This document shows, piece after piece, positions 1-5,750 of a stretch of 5,878 bases of DNA. Numbering within the stretch: the first letter of the stretch is position 1; each line of letters starts with the position of its first letter. Under the pieces are notes generated by a model. That model did not search any database. It saw nothing but the letters and a program-made list of their open reading frames with translations, and was not told the origin of the DNA. A program made the position numbers and the translations under genes. Origin of the DNA: CAZQQN01 sp964549595 (lineage in GTDB: Bacteria > Bacteroidota > Bacteroidia > CAILMK01 > CAYYUA01); the NCBI GenBank assembly GCA_964549595.1, contig CAZJWK010000142.1:1-5878 (forward strand). The letters run 5' to 3'.

Positions 1-27
1 CGCCAAAAAAACCCATAGCCGGGACAC
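1..27 (-). CDS. Possible start of a divergent gene, cut by the window edge
   Basis: On the minus strand a GTG at 27-25 begins the nine codons VSRLWVFLA, with V read as Met at initiation. This is a basic residue followed by hydrophobic ones, as at the start of a signal peptide or membrane protein. The sequence AAAGGAG lies on the same strand, with GGAG five bases before the GTG, which is good Shine-Dalgarno spacing. Against it, Bacteroidota rarely depend on such sites, the start is GTG, and nine codons prove nothing. Plus-strand frames through the same bases are also open. No function can be suggested. Confidence 0.18.
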
Positions 28-188
28 TTCAACTCCTTTTGTTTTTATGGTACCGTCCCTTTATTTGGCTCAGCAATTTCTGAGTAACATTCAGTTTTAA
101 GAGATGAGCTAATAATGCCAACCAACCCAAACCTAAAGAGTGCATTTGATGTTAAATAAATTCGTGACTCATCAAAGCTTTTCAACCA
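1..188. other. Left-edge intergenic sequence with ambiguous gene remnants
   Basis: This stretch precedes the desaturase gene and holds no complete gene. Two plus-strand frames are open from the edge, ending at stops at 81-83 and 98-100, so it could contain the last 26 or 32 codons of an upstream gene. The minus strand offers a possible divergent start (listed separately). The evidence does not decide between these. A 5-bp inverted repeat, CTCAG (69-73) and CTGAG (80-84), forms a small hairpin with a 6-base loop. TTTATTTG at 60-67, with TTG at 39-41, only loosely resembles the Bacteroidota -33/-7 promoter (TTG and TAnnTTTG), so no promoter is called. The desaturase start has an AT-rich leader and no Shine-Dalgarno sequence. 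Confidence 0.4.
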
Positions 189-1115
189 ATGAATTGGGGA
201 GAATACCTAAAAACCATTGAGGAATCGTACCAAGGTTATGCGCACTACCTTTATACGGAGATCACCGCCCCTTCTTGGGATAATTATTTTTATTGGCTGA
301 TTGGCATTTCCCTGTTCTTTTTCTTCCTTGAGGTGGTAAGGCCATGGTATAAAAAACGGGGAATTGTATGGCGGGATTTCTGGCTGGATTCCTTTTACAT
401 GTTTTTCAACTTCTTTCTTTTTTCACTCATTGGTTATAATGCCGTATCTAACGTTGCTGTGAAAGCGTTTAATGACTTTTTAGGGGTTTTTGGCGTTTCC
501 AATTTGGTTGCTTTTCATATCAATACCTGGCCCGTTTGGGCTCAATTAATCCTGATGTTTGTCATTCGGGATTTTATTCAATGGAATGTCCACCGTTGGC
601 TTCACAGGGTCCCCATCCTTTGGGAATTTCACAAAGTTCACCATTCAGCCAAGGAGCTGGGTTTTGCTACGCATTTACGGTTTCATTGGATGGAAACCAT
701 TGCCTATCGAACGATCGAATACATCCCGCTTGCGATGATCGGATTCGGTATTCAGGAATTCTTCCTTGTACACATCATTGCCTTGGCTATCGGGCATTTT
801 AATCACTCGAACATTTACGTACCGCTTGGACCGCTCAAATACATTTTTAATAACCCCCAATTTCACAAATGGCATCATGTAAAGGATATACCGGAACGAA
901 AAAAATATGGCATCAACTTCGCCTTATCTTTAAGCCTTTGGGATTACCTGTTTGGTACGGCTGAAGAGCCTTATAGCGGAAGGGAAATTGAGATTGGTTA
1001 TCCGGGTGATGACGAAATGCCTGAAAACTTTGCCGGGCAGATATTATTCCCCTTGACCAAACGAACCAGGAAAACGGCTAATCAGTCAAAAGAAAAGAGG
1101 GTTTCCGGTGAATAA
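189..1115 (+). CDS. Sterol desaturase / fatty acid hydroxylase family membrane protein
   Basis: This is a 308-residue integral membrane di-iron oxygenase of the fatty acid hydroxylase superfamily, which hydroxylates or desaturates lipids such as sterols, fatty acyl chains or carotenoids using O2. The metal-binding histidine clusters are all visible: HRWLH at 135-139, HKVHH at 148-152, H162 and H166 in THLRFH, HFNH at 203-206, and HKWHH at 226-230. The family's WDxLFGT motif follows at 251-257. Hydrophobic segments lie at about 33-50, 66-88, 112-130 and 170-200, placing the histidine boxes on the cytoplasmic face. The C-terminal 30 residues are basic and polar. The length is typical, and the ATG at 189 gives a full N-terminus; no Shine-Dalgarno site is present, as is usual in this phylum. 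The gene stands alone, with no lipid or carotenoid genes beside it, so the substrate cannot be named. The family call is firm; the specific reaction is unknown. Confidence 0.92.
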   Translation: MNWGEYLKTIEESYQGYAHYLYTEITAPSWDNYFYWLIGISLFFFFLEVVRPWYKKRGIVWRDFWLDSFYMFFNFFLFSLIGYNAVSNVAVKAFNDFLGVFGVSNLVAFHINTWPVWAQLILMFVIRDFIQWNVHRWLHRVPILWEFHKVHHSAKELGFATHLRFHWMETIAYRTIEYIPLAMIGFGIQEFFLVHIIALAIGHFNHSNIYVPLGPLKYIFNNPQFHKWHHVKDIPERKKYGINFALSLSLWDYLFGTAEEPYSGREIEIGYPGDDEMPENFAGQILFPLTKRTRKTANQSKEKRVSGE

Positions 1116-1145
1116 CCTTTGTAAACAATTGGCTTAAAAAGGTTA
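1113..1145 (+). terminator. Stem-loop overlapping the desaturase stop codon
   Basis: TAACCTTT (1113-1120, including the TAA stop) and AAAGGTTA (1138-1145) form a perfect 8-bp inverted repeat with a 17-base loop. Its position suggests 3'-end formation or mRNA protection. No T-run follows directly, only scattered T's from about 1151, so it is not a standard intrinsic terminator. It could be a chance pairing in AT-rich DNA. Confidence 0.25.
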
Positions 1146-1330
1146 GCAGACTTTCATTTTAAGGTGCCTGAAATACTCTCCCTTAGCCCAGATTAACCCG
1201 AACTAAGCCCATTGAAACATGCTAATGGTTTTAAATTTTACTTAATGTTGGAGTTTCTTTTATTTTAGAGAAAATTTCATATTTGCTTATCTTTAAATTT
1301 ATTATTTAATTGGTTAAAAATTTATTTGAT

Positions 1331-1390
1331 AAGGGTATCCTTTCTTAGGCTAAAGAATGGAGTGTAATGGCCTATTAGCACCCTTTTTTT
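1331..1390 (+). ncRNA. Candidate folded RNA element ending in a T-run
   Basis: AAGGGT (1331-1336) can pair with ACCCTT (1380-1385), closing a region that holds two further hairpins. The first spans 1338-1361, with 8 of 9 pairs and loop AGGCTA (1347-1352). The second pairs TAAT (1365-1368) with ATTA (1374-1377). Seven T's (1384-1390) finish the element, overlapping the closing stem. TTTATTT (1321-1327) and AAATAAA (1397-1403) can pair outside it. This looks like a three-way junction with a terminator-like tail, so it may be a small RNA, a leader element or a terminator. The stems are short and AT-rich; no known RNA family is recognised. Confidence 0.22.
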
Positions 1391-1432
1391 ACCTTTAAAT
1401 AAACGAACATCGTGCTGGTAAAAATTCTGTTT

Positions 1433-1454
1433 AGGGCCTGATTAAGCCTTTTTT
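1433..1454 (+). terminator. Weak intrinsic-terminator-like hairpin
   Basis: AGGGC (1433-1437) pairs with GCCTT (1446-1450), with one G-U pair, across an 8-base loop. The right arm runs into a T-run at 1449-1454. The stem is short, so termination would be weak. It lies about 150 bases before the epimerase-like start and could end a leader transcript or be chance. Confidence 0.2.
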
Positions 1455-1510
1455 GTCCATGAAAAGCTGAATCATTGAAATGAAGCCATCCATCGAAAAT
1501 TTTTGGAATA

Positions 1511-1551
1511 AAGATAAAATGAAGACAAAAAAGCGTACTGCAAGACAAAAA
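1511..1551 (+). repeat. Phased A-rich direct repeats upstream of the epimerase-like gene
   Basis: AAGACAAAAA occurs exactly at 1522-1531 and again at 1542-1551, a 20-base period. A near copy, AAGATAAAAT, lies at 1511-1520, 11 bases before the first. Spacings of about one and two helical turns would put all copies on one face of the DNA, as in tandem sites for a transcription regulator. The motif is A-rich and could be low-complexity sequence. Confidence 0.3.
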
Positions 1552-1557
1552 GAGTGC

Positions 1558-1585
1558 TTAAATTTTCATTGCGCCGAAAATTTAA
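1558..1585. promoter_or_regulatory. Perfect 10-bp inverted repeat before the epimerase-like start
   Basis: TTAAATTTTC (1558-1567) and GAAAATTTAA (1576-1585) are exact reverse complements separated by the GC-rich loop ATTGCGCC (1568-1575). The repeat ends 16 bases before the ATG at 1602. It could be an operator for a dimeric regulator or a hairpin in the 5' leader that affects translation. It lies inside the longer GTG-initiated reading of the next gene, which favours the later ATG start. Confidence 0.4.
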
Positions 1586-1601
1586 ATTCAATGTTAAAAA
1601 T

Positions 1602-3059
1602 ATGCCTATGGGAAAAGAATTTTTACTTTATGCTTTGCTTACATCTTTACTTTTACTTTTTACTTTTTCTACCAGTGGCCAAAAGGTAAAGGATGGTGAA
1701 TTCTGGAAACAACAAACCCTGAATGATATTATTCAGCCCTGGCAAAAAGCGGTATTCGATCAGAAGGACGGTGGTTTCCATGCCTATTTAAAAAGGGATT
1801 GGAGTCATTACCAGTTTTCTAAACAATACCCAGGGATGATAGCTCGTCAATTGTATGCTTTTTCCACCGGGTACCTTTTAACCGCTGAACCTAAGTACTT
1901 ATTGAAAGCCCATCAAACTTTTAGGTACCTTAAGGAAAATGCATGGGACAAAAAAAACGGCGGATGGTTTTATAAACTGGATGACCGGGGCAATCCGGTA
2001 AAGAAGAAAAAGCCCCTTGTCACGCAAATTCATACCCTTGGTGGCTTACTGATGTATTTCAATGTTACCCGGAATCAAAGGGTAAAACAATACCTGGATA
2101 AAACCTATCGCATTGCCAACCTTCATGGGTGGGATTCAAAACATAACGGTTATTTTAAGGTTTTAAGCAAAAAGTTATCCGTCAAAAGCCACAAAAAAAC
2201 TTTAAAGCCTCAGTTGGAAATGGCTTCTGAATTTTTGGGCCCTATTTATTCGATTACCAAAAAACCCGAATACTTAGAAGAAATGGAACGGTTAATGAAT
2301 ATAGGATGGAAGAAAATGCGGCATCCTGAATACCCCTGGATTTTAGAAAATTTTTCCAAGGATTGGCAGCTTTCTGTAGGTCATCAGGACGTTTTGAAAA
2401 TTGGCCCTAACTTGGAAGCCATAAAAACAATGTTAAAAGCTTATCAATATACAGACCAGGAAGATTACCGGGAAAACGCGCTTAATTTGGCCAAACCGCT
2501 TAGTAAAATAGGATTTAATAACGCTACAGGAGGATGGTATAACCTTTTAAACTTAGAAAACAGGGAAACACAAGAAGAAGCTACGCCCAACCGGGTACAA
2601 GCTCAGGGGAATATGACGCAATTATACCTCTACCGTGTTACAGGTAAAAAACAATATTTGAAGCGGTTCGAAAAAGGCGCTGAATTCTGGAATGAGCATT
2701 TTTTGGATAAGGAATATGGGGGAACTTTCCTAAAAGTTCACCCCAACGGAAAACTGGCTGACGGGGATAAGGCCTCTAAGAAGAAAACAGCCTATCATGC
2801 GACTTTGCATGGCCTGTTCAATTATGTGTATACGAATCTTTGGGTGCAGGATGAGCCGGTTAACTTCCATTACCGGTTAGCTTATCCCTCAGGGGGAGAA
2901 ACCTTTTATTCTTCTTTTAGGGGTGATTCGGCTATTCGAATAAAATCAGTAACCATTAATGGCAATAATTGGGAGGATTTTAAACCCAAATCCGGTGAAA
3001 TATTGCTTCCTGAAGAGAAAATAGCCAAAATGCAGGTCACTTATCATAGAAAAGAGTGA
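1602..3059 (+). CDS. Secreted AGE-family (N-acylglucosamine 2-epimerase-like) protein with altered active site
   Basis: This is a 485-residue protein. Residues 1-26 look like a signal peptide: a Lys in the first few residues, a leucine-rich core, then STSG before Gln27; there is no lipobox Cys, so it is probably periplasmic or secreted. The body fits the (alpha/alpha)6-barrel of AGE-family sugar epimerases/isomerases, with repeated GG or NG motifs starting beta-turns near residues 57, 120, 181, 310 and 373. RQLYAFS (R82) matches the family's conserved arginine segment, and YHATLH (H399) its C-terminal catalytic histidine. At the usual GHNxE motif the sequence reads GPNLE (268-272), so His becomes Pro269. 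The region around 205-210, normally HxH before a Glu, reads LEMASE. A separate GHQD lies at 260-263. Residues about 419-485 form an extra beta-rich tail. I chose ATG 1602 over GTG 1554 because it gives a normal signal peptide and an A-rich leader; ATG 1608 is also possible. Fold confident; substrate and activity unknown. Confidence 0.82.
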   Translation: MPMGKEFLLYALLTSLLLLFTFSTSGQKVKDGEFWKQQTLNDIIQPWQKAVFDQKDGGFHAYLKRDWSHYQFSKQYPGMIARQLYAFSTGYLLTAEPKYLLKAHQTFRYLKENAWDKKNGGWFYKLDDRGNPVKKKKPLVTQIHTLGGLLMYFNVTRNQRVKQYLDKTYRIANLHGWDSKHNGYFKVLSKKLSVKSHKKTLKPQLEMASEFLGPIYSITKKPEYLEEMERLMNIGWKKMRHPEYPWILENFSKDWQLSVGHQDVLKIGPNLEAIKTMLKAYQYTDQEDYRENALNLAKPLSKIGFNNATGGWYNLLNLENRETQEEATPNRVQAQGNMTQLYLYRVTGKKQYLKRFEKGAEFWNEHFLDKEYGGTFLKVHPNGKLADGDKASKKKTAYHATLHGLFNYVYTNLWVQDEPVNFHYRLAYPSGGETFYSSFRGDSAIRIKSVTINGNNWEDFKPKSGEILLPEEKIAKMQVTYHRKE

Positions 3060-3304
3060 AGGGTTTTTTGGGCAAAGCAATAAGAGCTCCTTTGGAAGGA
3101 TTCTAACGTACCCCCTTTTAGCCCAAAAGCTTAAAGCCTTAACCCTTTGCCGGAAAAGCAAAAAGTCAATTTACTGACCAAAATGGAGAATTAAGATCCT
3201 GGAATACCTAAGCCCTGATTTCCGAGGACTTCAACCTAACTTATTTATTTAAACCCTTAATTCAAGGCTCCTTCAATAAGCTGGTTTATTCACCATTATA
3301 GCTT
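3060..3304. other. Convergent intergenic region with a nested stem structure
   Basis: These 245 bases separate the 3' ends of the epimerase-like gene and actF, so transcripts from both sides should end here. TTTTGGGC (3066-3073) and GCCCAAAA (3121-3128) form an 8-bp outer stem. Inside it TCCTT (3088-3092) and AAGGA (3096-3100) form a tight hairpin. Nearer actF, AAGG (3264-3267) and CCTT (3270-3273) sit in an imperfect stem of ten pairs with two mismatches spanning 3258-3279. None is followed by a clear T-run on the appropriate strand, so no intrinsic terminator is called. The minus-strand reading frame across 2946-3161 overlaps the 3' end of the epimerase-like gene antisense and shows no protein-family feature. 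Confidence 0.35.
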
Positions 3305-4504
3305 TTAAGTCACCTCATGGTGAAGGCTTTCTTCCAGGAAGGGATGGTTTTTCGGAATAAGACTGGTTTTGGCAAGGGCCGCTTTCATGGTGTAAAGGAA
3401 AATACCGCCATACAAGAGCATAAACCCGATTTCAGGCAACCCTAAATGCGGACTGGGATTTTTTCCTAAAGCACCAGGTAAGACCCATTGATAAACATCC
3501 ACGAATCTGCCTATTAAAATAATGATTGCAACAGTGGTTAAAATTTTGGGATTTCTTTTGGCCGAACTCATCATTAATAGGAAAAAAGGAAGCACGAAAT
3601 TCAGAATAAGGTTGGCGATAAAAATAGGATACCACCCACCTTGCGTCCTCACATAAAAGTGTTGAACAAATTCAGGGATGTTTCCGTACCAGGTCAGCAA
3701 AAATTCCCCAAGCCATATATAGGTCCAGAATATACTGAAGGCAAACATGAATTTGCCAAGGTCATGGAGGTGTTCTTCGGTCACATGAGATAAATAACCC
3801 CGGTTTTTAAGCTGGATTGTGGTGAGGGTTAAAACAGCCCAGCCACTGACAAATGCTCCTGCAAAAGCATAGACAGCAAAAATGGTACTGAACCAGTGAG
3901 GTTCCAGGGACATCACCCAATCCCAGCTTGCCAATGAAACGGTAATGGCAAACAGGGCAATAAACACGGCGGAATAGTTTACTGATTTATTAAACCATTT
4001 TAGCCCCCCTTCCTCATCTTCTTTCTGGGAATACCTTCTTAAAACCAGAGTGAAAATCACCCAGATCGCTAAAATGATTACCATACGGATTGCAAAAAAT
4101 GGTACGTTCAGGTAAGGCTTTTTACTTTGAAGCACTTCATCCAAATGCCCATGGGTCCAATGGTAGATGTTTTGATGAATGACATCCCAGTAGCCCAATA
4201 GCATATAAATAAGAAAAGGGACCCCGAATAAAAGGGCAGCCCAGGGTATATAGGTACTCATTGCCTCCAGGATCCTTTTCAGAATAACATTCCAACCCGA
4301 CTTGGACACGTAGCTTATGGCAATAATGACAAGGGCTCCTAATGCGATGGCCAAAAAATACCAATTAGCCATCACAAAACTTCCCCAAATACGGTGGCTG
4401 TCCACTCCAAAAAGGGCTGCGAGTAAAATAAAAAGGGCCCCTAAACCTGCAAGTCCCAGGGTTATTTTTCTACTCCGCTGAGTAAACTGGAAAAACTCTG
4501 TCAT
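3305..4504 (-). CDS. actF: Alternative complex III subunit F (quinol:cytochrome c oxidoreductase membrane subunit)
   Basis: This 399-residue protein is the ActF subunit of ACIII, a NrfD-like membrane protein related to ActC. In the complex it forms part of the membrane arm next to ActC, where menaquinol is oxidised and possible proton paths run. About ten transmembrane helices are visible, near residues 13-33, 45-66, 86-104, 133-155, 175-195, 204-230, 250-271, 292-312, 319-342 and 356-374. The segment SLEPHWFSTIFAVYAF (199-214) and the following FWTYIWLGEFLLTWYGN region (259-275) are characteristic of ActF proteins. The length is near the family norm, and the ATG at 4504 begins 23 bases after the actE stop. 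It is the last gene of the operon here: downstream lies only the convergent intergenic region, not cytochrome oxidase genes. Assignment rests on sequence character and operon order and is secure. Confidence 0.95.
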   Translation of the reverse strand: MTEFFQFTQRSRKITLGLAGLGALFILLAALFGVDSHRIWGSFVMANWYFLAIALGALVIIAISYVSKSGWNVILKRILEAMSTYIPWAALLFGVPFLIYMLLGYWDVIHQNIYHWTHGHLDEVLQSKKPYLNVPFFAIRMVIILAIWVIFTLVLRRYSQKEDEEGGLKWFNKSVNYSAVFIALFAITVSLASWDWVMSLEPHWFSTIFAVYAFAGAFVSGWAVLTLTTIQLKNRGYLSHVTEEHLHDLGKFMFAFSIFWTYIWLGEFLLTWYGNIPEFVQHFYVRTQGGWYPIFIANLILNFVLPFFLLMMSSAKRNPKILTTVAIIILIGRFVDVYQWVLPGALGKNPSPHLGLPEIGFMLLYGGIFLYTMKAALAKTSLIPKNHPFLEESLHHEVT

Positions 4505-4527
4505 TCCTTGAATTTTTATTGATTGAC

Positions 4528-5151
4528 CTATTCGATATTATTCAAAACCTCCTTAATGTAATGGATCATTTTCCATCGCTCTTCCGGGGTTACTTGAGAA
4601 GCATGGCTTCCCATTGCTCCCTTACCGTAGGTTATGGTATGGTACATTCTTCCGACTTCAATGGTGTCTATGTAATCAGAACTGAATTCACCAAAGGGAG
4701 GAGGAGGATAACTACTATTAGCCATAACAGGCCCTTCACTTTTTCCTTTTTTACCATGACACTGGTCACAATACCTTTCGTATAAGACTTTTCCCCTTGA
4801 TAAAACTTCATCTGTTGGTTTAAACGGACTTTCCAAAGAGTCGCCTGCCATCTCATAACCTTTCACATTATCCGGAAAAGGGTATTGGTAATTTAGCTGT
4901 CCGCGTGCTATGGAATTTTCGGGTGGTTTCCTAAGGTTTTTCCCATGTTTGTTGAATGCATTCTTTTTTCCTTTTACTTGGGATAATGGTTCATAAGGGA
5001 TGGAAACATACATTTCATAAGCAGGCGTATACCTATAACCGGGGTGGTTGGGGTCGTAATTGCCGCTACCCGGGCTCCGGTTATAGCTGCAGGCATTCAA
5101 AGCCAGGATTATAATGAAGCTTATGGTTACTGTTTTATTCTTCATGACCAT
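4528..5151 (-). CDS. actE: Alternative complex III subunit E, monoheme cytochrome c lipoprotein
   Basis: This 207-residue protein is the ActE cytochrome c of ACIII, which carries electrons from the multiheme/iron-sulfur part of the complex towards a terminal oxidase or soluble acceptor on the periplasmic side. The N-terminus is a lipoprotein signal peptide ending in the lipobox LNAC with Cys21, so the mature protein is lipid-anchored. Residues 36-57 contain the HPGYRYTPAYEMY...PYEPLSQ stretch typical of ActE. The single heme site is CDQCH at 118-122; Met170 in GAMGSHA is the likely distal iron ligand. The helix ERWKMIHYIKEVL closes the cytochrome fold. Two starts are possible, ATG 5151 or ATG 5145, both just before the basic signal-peptide residues; the first gives a 16-base gap from actD. 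The leader is A-rich without a Shine-Dalgarno site. Confidence 0.95.
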   Translation of the reverse strand: MVMKNKTVTISFIIILALNACSYNRSPGSGNYDPNHPGYRYTPAYEMYVSIPYEPLSQVKGKKNAFNKHGKNLRKPPENSIARGQLNYQYPFPDNVKGYEMAGDSLESPFKPTDEVLSRGKVLYERYCDQCHGKKGKSEGPVMANSSYPPPPFGEFSSDYIDTIEVGRMYHTITYGKGAMGSHASQVTPEERWKMIHYIKEVLNNIE

Positions 5152-5167
5152 CTAATTTGCTTTTTTC

Positions 5168-5734
5168 CTACTTCATTTTAATGGGTAGGGGAATGGGTGA
5201 TTTTTGTTCAAGGTACTCTTCTTCAACCACCTCTTCAGCCCCATATTTCTTCAATAAATCTTTTAGTGCTTCTTCATCGCCATTGCTTTCTACCAAAAAG
5301 ACAAAGCGGTCCTGTGTGGCCCTCGGATGGTAAATTTTTGGCTCAAATCCAGGTAACATCGAATTTCTAATGAGGTAAGCAGTAATCAAACCCAAAGCGG
5401 AAAGCAGAACGGTTAACTCAAATGTAATAGGGACAAAAGAAGGTAATGGCAATGTGGGCTTGCCACCAATGTTAAGCTGCCAATCCATATGCATCATGTA
5501 AGTCATCATTAGCAAAGCCAGTGTTCCACCGGTTAATCCAGAAATAAAGGCTACATAACCTAACCGGGTAGGCTTAAGCCCCATAGCCTTTTCCAACCCG
5601 TGGACCGGAAATGGGGTAAATGCATCTTTTACATGGTAGTTTTTGTTACGAACCGATTTGATGGCTTCCGTAAAAACATGATCGTCATCAAAAACACCCA
5701 TTACACATTTGGTACGTTTTAATAAATCTGCCAT
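5168..5734 (-). CDS. actD: Alternative complex III subunit D (DUF3341 membrane protein)
   Basis: This 188-residue protein is ActD of ACIII, a DUF3341 family member without cofactors that helps build the membrane part of the complex. The N-terminal soluble segment (about 10-55) includes GVFDD and the conserved DAFTPFPVHGLEKAMG (37-52). Two transmembrane helices lie near 58-80 and 100-122, separated by the conserved MDWQLNIGGKP and PLPSFVPITFE stretches. A small soluble C-terminal domain follows (about 130-172), with RFVFLVES and an acidic tail ending in a Pro/Lys-rich sequence. The length is usual for the family. It starts 16 bases after the actC stop and ends 16 bases before actE, so the genes are almost certainly co-transcribed. 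Both its family and its position between actC and actE support the call. Confidence 0.95.
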   Translation of the reverse strand: MADLLKRTKCVMGVFDDDHVFTEAIKSVRNKNYHVKDAFTPFPVHGLEKAMGLKPTRLGYVAFISGLTGGTLALLMMTYMMHMDWQLNIGGKPTLPLPSFVPITFELTVLLSALGLITAYLIRNSMLPGFEPKIYHPRATQDRFVFLVESNGDEEALKDLLKKYGAEEVVEEEYLEQKSPIPLPIKMK

Positions 5735-5750
5735 AGTTCAAAGACCATTT

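Larger units (their letters stand above)
1116..1601. other. Long structured intergenic region, no gene seen
   Basis: These 486 bases between two plus-strand genes are clearly more AT-rich than the neighbouring genes. The only open frames are short and of low-complexity composition; the one from 1480 overlaps the next gene's signal peptide out of frame and has no convincing protein features. No sequence matching TAnnTTTG, the Bacteroidota -7 element, was found by eye; CATATTTG at 1278-1285 is the nearest, without a well-spaced TTG. The region contains several paired elements (listed separately) at 1113-1145, 1331-1390, 1433-1454 and 1558-1585, plus a repeated A-rich motif at 1511-1551. It probably contains the 3' end of the desaturase transcript and the promoter and leader of the epimerase-like gene. 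Confidence 0.6.

Noticed and set aside
60..67. TTTATTTG with upstream TTG as a Bacteroidota promoter for the desaturase gene
   Set aside because: It differs from TAnnTTTG at a conserved position and lies over 120 bases from the start codon.
536..878. Two short frames, one on each strand, inside the desaturase gene
   Set aside because: They overlap the histidine-box coding region, which fixes the true frame; their translations resemble nothing.
1554..1601. GTG-initiated N-terminal extension of the epimerase-like protein
   Set aside because: It adds a 16-residue K/R-rich stretch before a normal signal peptide and lies over a perfect inverted repeat; ATG 1602 is the simpler start.
1480..1689. 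Plus-strand 69-codon frame overlapping the start of the epimerase-like gene
   Set aside because: It is out of frame with the long gene, ends inside it, has a low-complexity K/F/L composition and no recognisable feature.
3064..3128. TTTTGGGC/GCCCAAAA long-range stem as a bidirectional terminator
   Set aside because: The arms are 47 bases apart and no T-run follows on either strand, so intrinsic termination is not supported.
2946..3161. Minus-strand 71-codon frame between the convergent genes
   Set aside because: More than half of it is antisense to the end of the epimerase-like gene, and the translation has no family feature or sensible context.
4519..4785. Plus-strand 88-codon frame opposite actE
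   Set aside because: It is antisense to the well-supported actE coding sequence, including its C-terminal cytochrome region.
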